From Shewanella sp. MBTL60-112-B2 (GTDB lineage Bacteria > Pseudomonadota > Gammaproteobacteria > Enterobacterales > Shewanellaceae), in the NCBI RefSeq assembly GCF_019655055.1, contig NZ_BPFA01000033.1, positions 1 to 60,815 of the forward strand: a stretch of DNA of 60,815 nucleotides. The letters run 5' to 3'. The notes under the pieces are model-generated. The model was not told the origin of the DNA. It was given only the letters and a program-made list of their open reading frames with translations, and searched no databases. Within the stretch, counting starts at the first letter, position 1, and each line of letters starts with the position of its first letter. This document shows positions 15,949 to 24,086 of the stretch, piece after piece. A program made the translations under genes and the position numbers.

Positions 15949-15967
15949 GTTAATACACGTTATTAAC
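15949..15967. promoter_or_regulatory. Palindrome upstream of the DUF333 lipoprotein gene
   Basis: The arms GTTAATA and TATTAAC are exact reverse complements around a 5-base centre. It lies 38 bases upstream of the lipoprotein start, a typical operator position. The factor is unknown. Confidence 0.4.
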
Positions 15968-16120
15968 GTCATGGCGGCTAAAAAGGGTTATCCGTAATAT
16001 AGATTGATTTGTAAGCAATGTATATTTAACACAATATTAGTTGTTTAGGCTTATGAAATTGTCGATACAGGGTAATAATGTATAGCGAGATTAAAAATGA
16101 GAGCAATATCTGGGAAATAC

Positions 16121-16149
16121 AGAAAATAAAAGTGGCCACAAGGGCCACT
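16121..16149 (-). terminator. Intrinsic terminator after moeB
   Basis: On the minus strand the arms AGTGGCC and GGCCACT pair around a 5-base loop and are followed by TTTATTTT. It lies 30 bases past the moeB stop. Confidence 0.85.
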
Positions 16150-16178
16150 CAGTATATCGGATATATAAGGAGGTAAAG

Positions 16179-16949
16179 TTAGCCACACACCTTGCACTGC
16201 GCCATTTTCGGTAGCTTCATCTCTCTAAACTCCATGGTCATGGCGTCAATCATCAAAATGCGCCCAGCCAATGTTTGTCCCATATTGGCAATTACCTTAA
16301 TCGCTTCCACAGCCTGTAAGCAGCCAATCATGCCGACTACAGGAGCTAAAATACCCGATTCGACACAGCTAAGCTGTTGCTCACCGAATAGCTTACTAAA
16401 GCAATGATAACAAGGGGGGCTTTCTTGGTAATCAAACACTGTCACCATGCCTTCCATACGAATGGCTGCAGCAGAGATAAGCGGTTTCTTGTGCTTGAAA
16501 CAACTCTGGTTGAGCTGCTCGCGCACGGCAACATTGTCGGTGCAATCCATCACGATAGAGTGTTGCTCAACTAGGGCATCAATTTCATGGTCATCGAGTA
16601 CCGCATTGATGGTTTCTATCTGAATGTGTGGATTCAGCGCGGTAAGGCTCTGCTTGGCAGAGTCGACTTTAGCTTGGCCTACATTGGCATCTTGGTGTAA
16701 GACTTGTCTTTGTAAGTTTGAGATCTCGACGGTATCGAAATCCACTAAGGTCATTGATCCCGCACCAGCCACTGCAAGGTATTGGCTGGCAGCGCAGCCT
16801 AAACCTCCTGCACCAATGATCAATACCTTAGCTTGCTTAAGCTTTTCTTGGCCTTCAAAGTCCATCGATTTGATCGATATTTGGCGACTATAACGCAATA
16901 TTTCTGCATCAGATAAAATTTCATCTGTTGCTGTTTGTTCGGTAGACAT
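16179..16949 (-). CDS. moeB: Molybdopterin-synthase adenylyltransferase MoeB
   Basis: Adenylates the C-terminal glycine of MoaD so that it can be thiolated for molybdopterin synthesis. The ATP-binding motif GAGGLGCAASQYLA, the DFDTVEISNLQRQ segment with the substrate-binding Asp/Arg, the DCTDN motif, and C-terminal zinc cysteines (CYHC and CKVCG) are all present. The start is the ATG at 16949; the codon before it is TTG. It lies 34 bases downstream of moeA on the same strand, so the two form an operon ending at the terminator at 16121-16149. ThiF is the nearest alternative, but the moeA neighbour decides it. Confidence 0.94.
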   Translation of the reverse strand: MSTEQTATDEILSDAEILRYSRQISIKSMDFEGQEKLKQAKVLIIGAGGLGCAASQYLAVAGAGSMTLVDFDTVEISNLQRQVLHQDANVGQAKVDSAKQSLTALNPHIQIETINAVLDDHEIDALVEQHSIVMDCTDNVAVREQLNQSCFKHKKPLISAAAIRMEGMVTVFDYQESPPCYHCFSKLFGEQQLSCVESGILAPVVGMIGCLQAVEAIKVIANMGQTLAGRILMIDAMTMEFREMKLPKMAQCKVCG

Positions 16950-16983
16950 CAAATTGATCTCATCAGTTTACGCTGTGCTCTTG

Positions 16984-18228
16984 TTAGCAAAGCACGCTAT
17001 TAAAAGGCTCTACAGTCACTTGAGTGCCATTGCTTAAGCCATCGCAATCTTGCGCTAAGATAATAAAGCAATTTGCTAGAGTCATTGAGGTCAGCATGCC
17101 AGAACCTTGGCCGCCAGTGACTTCAACTTCGGCTTCACCTTCAGCGTTATAGCTTAAGATGGCGCGCTGGTATTCGACTCGACCCGGGAACTTACGAATT
17201 TCCCCTTTTAGCGTCGCCTTTAGGGTGACAGGCTTAACTTGAGGTAAGCCTTGCATCTTATTGAGCAGTGGCCATACAAGCTTGTAGAAAGTCACCATAG
17301 ATGAAACAGGGTTGCCAGGTAGTCCACAGAAAATGGCATCGCCTAGATGGCCAAAGGCAAAAGGCTTACCCGGTTTAATGGCAAGTTTCCAGAACGTGAT
17401 TTGACCTTCTTCATCTAAGATCTGCTTAGTGTAATCGGCATCACCTACAGAGACGCCGCCTGAGGTCAGTACCATATCGGCGCATTCCGATGCGGTTTTG
17501 AATGCTTGGCGAATCGCTTCTTTATCATCTTCGATGACGCCAAGATCGATCCATTCGATGTTTGCGCGGCTCAACAAACCTTGGATGCTATAACGGTTAG
17601 AGTCGTAGATCTGGCCTGGGCCTAATTCACTACCTACTGGACGCAGTTCGTCACCAGTAGAAAAGAATGCCACCTTTACAATGCGCTTAACACGTAGTTG
17701 ACTCACGCCGATTGTAGCCAGTACGCCCATTTCTGCCGCACCGATTAAGGTACCTGTAGTTAATACTTTGGTACCGCTTGTGAGTTCTTCCCCACGATAG
17801 CGAACGTTAGCTCCTAGCTCTTTAGGCGCCTCAATGGTGATCTGCTCACCATCGGCAGTGACCTTTTCTTGCATTTGTACCGTGTCATAACCGTTAGGCA
17901 CTGGGGCTCCGGTCATGATGCGAATGCAAGCACCCTTGAGGCATTTACCTGTAAATGGATGACCCGCAAAAGATTGGCCGATTAATTTCAGCGGCGTGCC
18001 AGCACTTAAGTCGGCAAAGTTGAAGGCATAGCCGTCCATTGCCGAATTATCAAAGGGCGGGAGGTCGACATGAGAGGCGAGATCTTCAGCAAGTACTCGA
18101 CCTAATGCTTGTGGCAGTGTCACGACTTCAGAGTCTGTGATTGGCTTAACTTGTTCTAGTAATTTAACGATAGCCTGATCGGGATGCATTAGGCTAGGTT
18201 GAGAACATGGATCTGCATGAGTCTGCAT
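16984..18228 (-). CDS. moeA: Molybdopterin molybdenumtransferase MoeA
   Basis: Inserts molybdenum into adenylated molybdopterin to give the active cofactor. Typical features are DLPPFDNSAMDGYAF near the N-terminus, IMTGAPVPNGYDTV, FFSTGDEL and LTSGGVSVGDADYTK in the MogA-like domain, and the FCGLPGNPVSSMVTF substrate loop. The length of 414 residues is normal. It is the first gene of moeA-moeB. A 350-base intergenic region separates it from the divergent ferritin gene. Confidence 0.95.
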   Translation of the reverse strand: MQTHADPCSQPSLMHPDQAIVKLLEQVKPITDSEVVTLPQALGRVLAEDLASHVDLPPFDNSAMDGYAFNFADLSAGTPLKLIGQSFAGHPFTGKCLKGACIRIMTGAPVPNGYDTVQMQEKVTADGEQITIEAPKELGANVRYRGEELTSGTKVLTTGTLIGAAEMGVLATIGVSQLRVKRIVKVAFFSTGDELRPVGSELGPGQIYDSNRYSIQGLLSRANIEWIDLGVIEDDKEAIRQAFKTASECADMVLTSGGVSVGDADYTKQILDEEGQITFWKLAIKPGKPFAFGHLGDAIFCGLPGNPVSSMVTFYKLVWPLLNKMQGLPQVKPVTLKATLKGEIRKFPGRVEYQRAILSYNAEGEAEVEVTGGQGSGMLTSMTLANCFIILAQDCDGLSNGTQVTVEPFNSVLC

Positions 18229-18465
18229 CTATCTATCCTTGAGAGGTAAATCGGAACGTTAAGTAAAAACGAATATAGTGCATTATGCCACGGTGAGTGT
18301 AGATGGCTATGATCTGCGCGGCAGTTTTTAAACAGAGTTAAAATTGAATCGTAATTTATGCCAACAATTTAGCTTGTATCACTTTGGCGCCGAAAAAGGG
18401 CCTTAACTCTGATTTTATTCGTTATTTTGTTAAATGTAATCGCAGTCAAGGTAACGTAGATCACT

Positions 18466-18484
18466 GTAAATGAAAACCATTATT
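18466..18484 (+). promoter_or_regulatory. Candidate Fur box upstream of ferritin
   Basis: The 19 bases at 18466-18484 match the classical Fur box at 14 of 19 positions, with the central ATGAaAAcCATTAT block best conserved. It is about 95 bases upstream of the ferritin start, inside the 18229-18578 intergenic region, which otherwise shows nothing I can name. Iron control of ferritin through Fur is common in the group. Confidence 0.45.
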
Positions 18485-18578
18485 ATTTAATTAACAATCA
18501 CTTAAGTAAATTTTATTGCAATTAATAGCTAGCTTGATAACAATGACCGCCATAAACCGATAGTCCTAAGGAATAGAT

Positions 18579-19106
18579 ATGCTAGCCCAGAAGATGATTG
18601 ACCAGTTAAATGACCAGATCAACATGGAGTTCTTCTCCTCAAACCTGTACCTGCAAATGAGTGCATGGTGTGAGGATAAAGGCTTTGAAGGAGCGGCTCA
18701 GTTTATGCGCGCTCATGCAGACGAAGAGATGGGCCACATGCAGCGTTTATTCACTTATGTGAGTGAAACGGGTGGCATGCCATTACTAGGGACTATCGAA
18801 GCACCACAGGCTGAGTTTCCTTCATTGTTAGCTCTATTCGAATATACCTATGAGCACGAGCAATTGATCACTAAAAAGATTAATGAGTTGGCTCATGCTG
18901 CATTCACTAATCAAGACTACTCAACTTTCAACTTCCTGCAGTGGTATGTGTCTGAGCAGCATGAAGAAGAGAAGCTATTCAAGTCCATCGTCGATAAAAT
19001 TCGCCTAGTAGGTGAAGATGGTAAAGCTCTATTCTTTGTTGATAAAGATTTAGCGCAGATGGCAGTAGAAGAGTCTGCAAGTGTGATGACTAGCGCTGCA
19101 GTATAA
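18579..19106 (+). CDS. ftnA: Non-heme ferritin FtnA
   Basis: Iron-storage protein that oxidises ferrous iron and stores it in a 24-subunit shell in the cytoplasm. Ferroxidase ligands are recognisable in NMEFFSSNLYLQMSAWCE, AHADEEMGHMQRL and the later EQHEEEKLF segment, typical of prokaryotic ferritin rather than bacterioferritin (no haem Met context). It has 175 residues. A candidate Fur box lies upstream. The last 37 codons and the following bases are repeated immediately downstream as an untranslated copy (19128-19262). Confidence 0.95.
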   Translation: MLAQKMIDQLNDQINMEFFSSNLYLQMSAWCEDKGFEGAAQFMRAHADEEMGHMQRLFTYVSETGGMPLLGTIEAPQAEFPSLLALFEYTYEHEQLITKKINELAHAAFTNQDYSTFNFLQWYVSEQHEEEKLFKSIVDKIRLVGEDGKALFFVDKDLAQMAVEESASVMTSAAV

Positions 19107-19127
19107 GCCCTAGTTTAACTCTGGATT

Positions 19128-19262
19128 GTCGATAAAATTCGCCTAGTAGGTGAAGATGGTAAAGCTCTATTCTTTGTTGATAAAGATTTAGCGCAGATGG
19201 CAGTAGAAGAGTCTGCAAGTGTGATGACTAGCGCTGCGGTATAAGCCTTAGTCTAACTCTGG
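19128..19262 (+). pseudogene. Tandem duplicate of the ferritin 3' end
   Basis: Bases 19128-19262 repeat 18990-19124 with a period of 138 bases and only about three mismatches over 135 bases. The copy includes the last codons of the ferritin, its TAA stop and the bases that follow. It has no start codon or ribosome binding site of its own and follows the stop of the intact gene, so it is an untranslated remnant. The terminator at 19273 follows the second copy. Confidence 0.92.
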
Positions 19263-19272
19263 TGTAAAAGAT

Positions 19273-19299
19273 AAAAGAGCAGCCTCGCTGCTCTTTTTT
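19273..19299 (+). terminator. Intrinsic terminator after the ferritin locus
   Basis: The arms AAAAGAGCAGC and GCTGCTCTTTT pair around a 3-base loop and run into a T-tract. It lies after the duplicated 3' segment and just before the convergent GGDEF-EAL gene. Confidence 0.9.
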
Positions 19300-19312
19300 A
19301 TGTCTGCTATGT

Positions 19313-22300
19313 CTATAATGATTCAACGGCGCTGAGTTCAACGGCTCGGTTGAGATATTGAAATGGCTGAGTTTGACGTAAAAATTCAACTAACTGCGCC
19401 TTAGGTAAAGGTTTAGACATCAAGAAGCCTTGGGCGTAATCACAGCCTAAGCCGCGTAATAAGTGCCATTGCTCTACAGTTTCAATCCCTTCTGCAACCA
19501 GTGGCATCTCTAAACTTTGTGCCATCATCACAATCGCCTTAATTAATTTAGCATCAGATGGATTGTCTAATACATTATCGATAAAGCTCTTATCGATCTT
19601 GATGACAGAGATAGGGCATTGAGTTAAATAGCTAAGTGCCGAGTAGCCTGTTCCAAAGTCATCGAGATAGATATCGACGCCTAGTTGCTTAATCGATTCT
19701 AAAGTTTGTAAGCATTGCGGCTTATCTTCTATCAACATGCTTTCGGTGATTTCGATATGTAGATTTTCGGCGGCAATGTTGTGCTTAGCCAATGTCTGTT
19801 TGAGTATGTCGAAAAAGCTAATGTCTCTGGAGTGAATACACTGGCGTGCCGAAACGTTAATGGCCATCTTGAGGGTTATCCCTTGAGCGTGCCACTCGGC
19901 AAGATCAGCTAGTGCCTGATGTAAGATCCATTCGCCTAAAGGTTCAATCAATCCCGTCTCTTCGGCGATAGGGATGAAAGCTTGTGGCGAGATAACACCG
20001 TAATCAGGGTCTTGCCAGCGAACAAGCGCCTCAACACTGGTTACCTCGCCGCTCCGCATATCGATAACGGGCTGATACTCAAGGTAGAACTCAGACTGTT
20101 TGACCGCTTTGCGTAGCCTCTGTTCAAGGTGCATGCGCTCAAGCATTTCAACGTTCATCTCTGGTGAGAAATATTGATAATGCGCTCGACCATCGCGCTT
20201 GGCCTGATACATGGCCGTTTCAGAGTTATGCAGTAAGGTTTCAATATCTTGACCATCTTCTGGATAGAAAGCGATACCGAAGCTAGAGGAAATAATGGTT
20301 TCTTTATTGTCGAACAAGTATGGCTTAGCCAGCGCATCACTGAGTTTCTGCGCCAGTTGTTCTGTACCAATATTGCCGGTTTGTGGTGCGATTACGGCAA
20401 ATTCATCACCGCCTATACGCGCGATAGAATCGTCAGGACCAAGTACGGCTTCGAGTCGTGTCGCCGATTGCTTGAGGATCTTATTACCCGCAGCGTGGCC
20501 GTGGAGCTCGTTAATAAACTTAAACCTGTCTAAATCGATGAAGAAAATGGCGACTTGACTATCAGTTTTCTGTGCACAACCAATAGCTTGCTGCAGCCTT
20601 GAGGAAAACAGATGGCGATTAGGCAGTTTAGTTAAGGAGTCAAAGTTGGTCTTATACCAGATATCTTGCTCATACTGCTTGTTGTTGCTGATATCTAAGA
20701 ATAAGCCAATATGCTGAACGGTTTCATTTTTACTGTTCTTTACTGCAGTGATCTTTAGGTATTCAGGGTAGATCTTGCCATCTTTGCGTTTATTCCAAAT
20801 CTCTCCCTCCCAGCTATTGTTGCTTGATAGAGATTGCCATAGCTGTTGGTAAAAATCCTCTTGGTGATGGCCTGAGCTTAATATGCTGGGGCTCTTACCT
20901 TTGACATCTTCGAGGGTATAACCAGTGATTTTAGTAAAGGCTGGGTTAATCAGTTCGATACGATTGTTGGCATCGGTGACGATCACCCCTTCGGCTGAAT
21001 GCCTGAATACTGTTGAGGCTTGGTGTAACGCGCGTCTTGATTTCATGCGCTCCGAAACCATTTGGTTTACGGCCAGTGCTATCTGTGCCAGCTCATCTTT
21101 ACCTTTAACTTCTAAATCGAGCACAAGACTTGGGTCTTTTGCCAGTTTTTCCACATCATTAACTATGCCTCTCACCGAGTCGATAAGGTCGTTGGCGATA
21201 TTTCTACCGACGAGATAGACGATATAGAAGAAGAGTAAGCCTGCAAATAGACTGATATAGAGGTAAGAGAGGATCTGCTGTTTTTCAATCTCGTTTTGGT
21301 GGGCTATTTTAGCTGTTAGCTGAGTATTTATCTGGTGAAGGGCGTCAATGCCTGCAGTTGCAGCTTGCCACCATGACTCGCTATCAATTATTGGTGGCTG
21401 CTTTTGTAGTTGATAAAGGTTGTCATGTAAGGCGATATCTTGTGCGAGTCGTTTTAATCTTGCCCCTGCAGTAGGTAACTGGGTTAACTCTGCTTGGGCA
21501 ACATGCTCTTGATAGCTTTCAGCAGTTTGTTTAATGGCCTGAACTAAGTTTTGTTGCTCTGGGCTGAGTGTATGGTTATCAGTTAAATTTGTAAGCGTCG
21601 CTTTTAAGGCAAAGTAGTGTTCTTGAAATTTAGTTAGATAAGCTGGGTTTAGTGTACTCAGGTAACCATTAAAATTATAGCTAAGCCCACGGTAACCAAT
21701 TAGATCATTAATGATTTCTGCCTGCTCTATCAGGCTAACTTGCTGTTCTACCTGTGTACGGTAACGAGAAACAAGTTGCTGCGTCTGGCTATTCATCAAC
21801 AGGCTAAAGCTAGCTCGATTATCCTGTGTCATGACTGAAATAGCATTGGTGATCGCATTATCGAGTTGAGTTCTAATCTGCGCAATCTGTTTAAAAGAGT
21901 CTGGCTCTAATACAGGTGCAGAAAGTAGCTTATTGACTAAGCCACGCTCTTGACCGGATAGCTCCTGGATCTTGAGCATGTTGACTAAGTCGGCCTGCAC
22001 TAAAACCTGATATGAGTTATCACTCTTAAAGCGTAGATGTGAGACGAAGTTTATGAGCTTTTGAGTGAGTCTGGAGTAAAAACTGAAGTATTCGGGGGTA
22101 TTTAATTCGATGATTTTTTGGCGGGCGATACTGAGCTGTTGTCGCGCCAAGCTAGCTTTACTGAGTTGTTCTTGCAGGGTATTAAAAAGTTCGGTGTCAC
22201 TCTTGACGGTTTTGATGGTTTCATCGAGAGCTGAATTGAATACTAACTCTTGAAACATCTTGTCGGTCGTTTGCCATTGCTGCTGTAGTTCTTGTTTAAA

Positions 22301-22540
22301 TAAGCGACCGTCACTACTTAGGTAGCCTGCCGAAAGGCCGCGCTCTTTCTGTAGCTCATAGATGACATTTTCTATGCCTAAAGCGACTTTGGTGGTGAGC
22401 ACATTTGCTGAGGCGTGTTGGTACTGCTTAATGAGCGTTGATGCACTAAGCACTGCCAGTAATACCAATATAAATATAGGTAAAGATGCAGATAGGAATA
22501 ATTTTTGTTTCAAGCTCAATCGGCTTAACACGGGTTGCAT
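19313..22540 (-). CDS. NIT-HAMP-PAS-GGDEF-EAL cyclic-di-GMP protein
   Basis: A membrane signalling protein of about 1075 residues that should make or degrade cyclic di-GMP. In order: a first membrane helix near the N-terminus (FLSASLPIFILVLLAVLSA), a large mostly helical periplasmic region resembling the nitrate/nitrite-sensing NIT domain, a second helix (LYISLFAGLLFFYIVYLVG), a HAMP segment, a PAS domain with VIVTDANNRIELINPAF, a GGDEF domain with intact RIGGDEFAV, and an EAL domain with intact SVEALVRW and YLDDFGTGYSAL. Both catalytic domains look functional. The start is likely the ATG at 22540 with GGAGG upstream; a TTG at 22594 would add 18 residues. It stands alone between convergent ferritin and upstream ribB. 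Confidence 0.9.
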   Translation of the reverse strand: MQPVLSRLSLKQKLFLSASLPIFILVLLAVLSASTLIKQYQHASANVLTTKVALGIENVIYELQKERGLSAGYLSSDGRLFKQELQQQWQTTDKMFQELVFNSALDETIKTVKSDTELFNTLQEQLSKASLARQQLSIARQKIIELNTPEYFSFYSRLTQKLINFVSHLRFKSDNSYQVLVQADLVNMLKIQELSGQERGLVNKLLSAPVLEPDSFKQIAQIRTQLDNAITNAISVMTQDNRASFSLLMNSQTQQLVSRYRTQVEQQVSLIEQAEIINDLIGYRGLSYNFNGYLSTLNPAYLTKFQEHYFALKATLTNLTDNHTLSPEQQNLVQAIKQTAESYQEHVAQAELTQLPTAGARLKRLAQDIALHDNLYQLQKQPPIIDSESWWQAATAGIDALHQINTQLTAKIAHQNEIEKQQILSYLYISLFAGLLFFYIVYLVGRNIANDLIDSVRGIVNDVEKLAKDPSLVLDLEVKGKDELAQIALAVNQMVSERMKSRRALHQASTVFRHSAEGVIVTDANNRIELINPAFTKITGYTLEDVKGKSPSILSSGHHQEDFYQQLWQSLSSNNSWEGEIWNKRKDGKIYPEYLKITAVKNSKNETVQHIGLFLDISNNKQYEQDIWYKTNFDSLTKLPNRHLFSSRLQQAIGCAQKTDSQVAIFFIDLDRFKFINELHGHAAGNKILKQSATRLEAVLGPDDSIARIGGDEFAVIAPQTGNIGTEQLAQKLSDALAKPYLFDNKETIISSSFGIAFYPEDGQDIETLLHNSETAMYQAKRDGRAHYQYFSPEMNVEMLERMHLEQRLRKAVKQSEFYLEYQPVIDMRSGEVTSVEALVRWQDPDYGVISPQAFIPIAEETGLIEPLGEWILHQALADLAEWHAQGITLKMAINVSARQCIHSRDISFFDILKQTLAKHNIAAENLHIEITESMLIEDKPQCLQTLESIKQLGVDIYLDDFGTGYSALSYLTQCPISVIKIDKSFIDNVLDNPSDAKLIKAIVMMAQSLEMPLVAEGIETVEQWHLLRGLGCDYAQGFLMSKPLPKAQLVEFLRQTQPFQYLNRAVELSAVESL

Positions 22541-22781
22541 TCGGCGATGACCCTCCGCAGGAGATAATTTTGTCTTAGTAATGCAATGCAGCAATACGAA
22601 GTAAAAAATACCGCTAAATAATAACCATATAAATAAATATGCGCCTTAGCATGTCCGTTAAAGTTCAGTCTAGGTCACGAATTTAGCAAAATACCTCAAA
22701 CATCTGCTAAATCAAAGATTTTGCTAATCAGTTTTTATATTCAATGGATATAACTAAGCAATAGTACAACCTGAAAATGGC

Positions 22782-22813
22782 ATAAAATAAACAGCCGCAT
22801 CGACTGCGGCTGT
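22782..22813 (-). terminator. Intrinsic terminator after ribB
   Basis: On the minus strand the arms ACAGCCGCA and TGCGGCTGT pair around a 5-base loop and are followed by TTATTTTAT. It lies 16 bases past the ribB stop. Confidence 0.85.
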
Positions 22814-22828
22814 ATAGGTTAAGCTTGA

Positions 22829-23467
22829 TTACTGAGTATTACGATAAGCAACAATGTCTTCAATGGTAAGTACCGGCATATCATGCTGCTGACCAAATTC
22901 AACAATTTCTGCTAAGCGAGCCATAGTGCCGTCTGGCTGTGTCACTTCGCATAGCACGCCAAAAGGCTTAAGGCCTGCTAGCTTCATTAGGTCAACGGTG
23001 CCTTCTGTATGGCCGCGGCGTTCTAATACTCCACCTGGGCGGGCGCGAAGTGGATAAACATGGCCTGGACGAGCTAAATCATCAGGCTTAGCATCATCGG
23101 CGATAGCAGCTTTGATAGTCGTCACGCGATCGGCAGCAGAAACACCTGTAGTTACACCTTGTTTCGCTTCAATGCTAACGGTAAAGGCGGTGCCGTATTG
23201 GCTGTTGTTGTCACTAACCATTGGGGGAAGTTGTAATTGCTCGATACGTTCATCGGTAAGGCAAAGACAAACAATACCACTGCATTCACGAATGAGGAGG
23301 GCCATCTGTTGATTAGTAAGTGTCTCAGCTGCATAGATCAGATCGCCTTCATTTTCACGATCTTCATCATCGACCACTAACACACCTTTGCCTTGGCGTA
23401 GCGCAGTTAGTGCAGCATTAACACGTTCAATTGGATTGCCGTAAGGGGCAAGTAAAGACTGATTCAT
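22829..23467 (-). CDS. ribB: 3,4-dihydroxy-2-butanone 4-phosphate synthase RibB
   Basis: Makes the four-carbon unit of riboflavin from ribulose 5-phosphate. The signature VVDDEDRENEGDLI, the ECSGIVC segment, the TAFTVSIEAKQGVTTGVSAADR stretch (active-site loop) and RRGHTEGTVDL near the end are all present. The 212-residue protein lacks a GTP cyclohydrolase II domain, so it is the monofunctional form. The start is set at the ATG at 23467, which has AAGGA in the right place; ATG at 23476 is the alternative. An FMN riboswitch at 23635-23884 lies upstream and should control expression. Confidence 0.96.
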   Translation of the reverse strand: MNQSLLAPYGNPIERVNAALTALRQGKGVLVVDDEDRENEGDLIYAAETLTNQQMALLIRECSGIVCLCLTDERIEQLQLPPMVSDNNSQYGTAFTVSIEAKQGVTTGVSAADRVTTIKAAIADDAKPDDLARPGHVYPLRARPGGVLERRGHTEGTVDLMKLAGLKPFGVLCEVTQPDGTMARLAEIVEFGQQHDMPVLTIEDIVAYRNTQ

Positions 23468-23634
23468 GGATAACATCCTTAAAATACAACATTGGGTTGA
23501 CCAGAATCAGGGCGTACAGAAAATGGCACATGGCGTCAGCCAAAAACTTTGGCTAATAGTCATATGCATAATAAGAACAACGCAGAGCACCACAAAGCTA
23601 ACCCTAGCCTGAGGTTTTCTGGTTTATTCTTATA

Positions 23635-23884
23635 TTCTCTTTCATCCGGACTCAGTGTACTGACTAACGTCAGTACCCATTACCGTCGGCTCTGGAGTAG
23701 GTGCAACCTTATTTATAACGGGCGTTATTGATAAGGTCTGTTTACCAGATCTGCTGACCCTAGTGAATATTGGCAGCTATTGATATTGAATAGCGTAAAC
23801 TAGGCGCTCGCGGGCTTTTATACTGTGATTGATATATGCAGCATAATTTACCGCCGGTGGGGAGTTTCACCCCGCCCTGAGAAT
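23635..23884 (-). ncRNA. FMN riboswitch (RFN element) ahead of ribB
   Basis: On the minus strand the conserved RFN blocks appear in order: TCAGGGCGGGGTGAAA, then CCCCACCGGCGGTA (23883-23849), AAGCCCGCGAGC (about 23807-23818), GGTGCAACC..AGAGCCGACGG (about 23680-23705) and TCCGGATGAAAGAGAA (about 23635-23650). The roughly 250-base length is due to an extended variable arm. A further hairpin between the element and ribB (AGCCAAA with TTTGGCT around 23538-23553) may be part of the expression platform. FMN binding should lower ribB expression. Confidence 0.93.
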
Positions 23885-24086
23885 TATTCTTGGCTGATTA
23901 TTAATGAATTGATTAACAAACTAGCCAAGTGGCGTTATGTTGCCCCTATTTAAATAAAATGACAAGCTGGGCAGTTAAAATGGCGCGATAGTGCAAAACT
24001 GTCTATACCGTCTGTCGATACTGTGATTCGTGATCGCCCCAGTCAATATACGGAACATTTTGACTGAGATAATAAAGGGATGTTAG

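Noticed and set aside
19128..19262. Second ferritin gene
   Set aside because: Only the last 37 codons are present, with no start codon, and they follow the stop of the intact gene.
22541..22594. N-terminal extension of the GGDEF-EAL protein from a TTG
   Set aside because: The added 18 residues are polar and precede a normal membrane-insertion start; the ATG at 22540 has GGAGG upstream.
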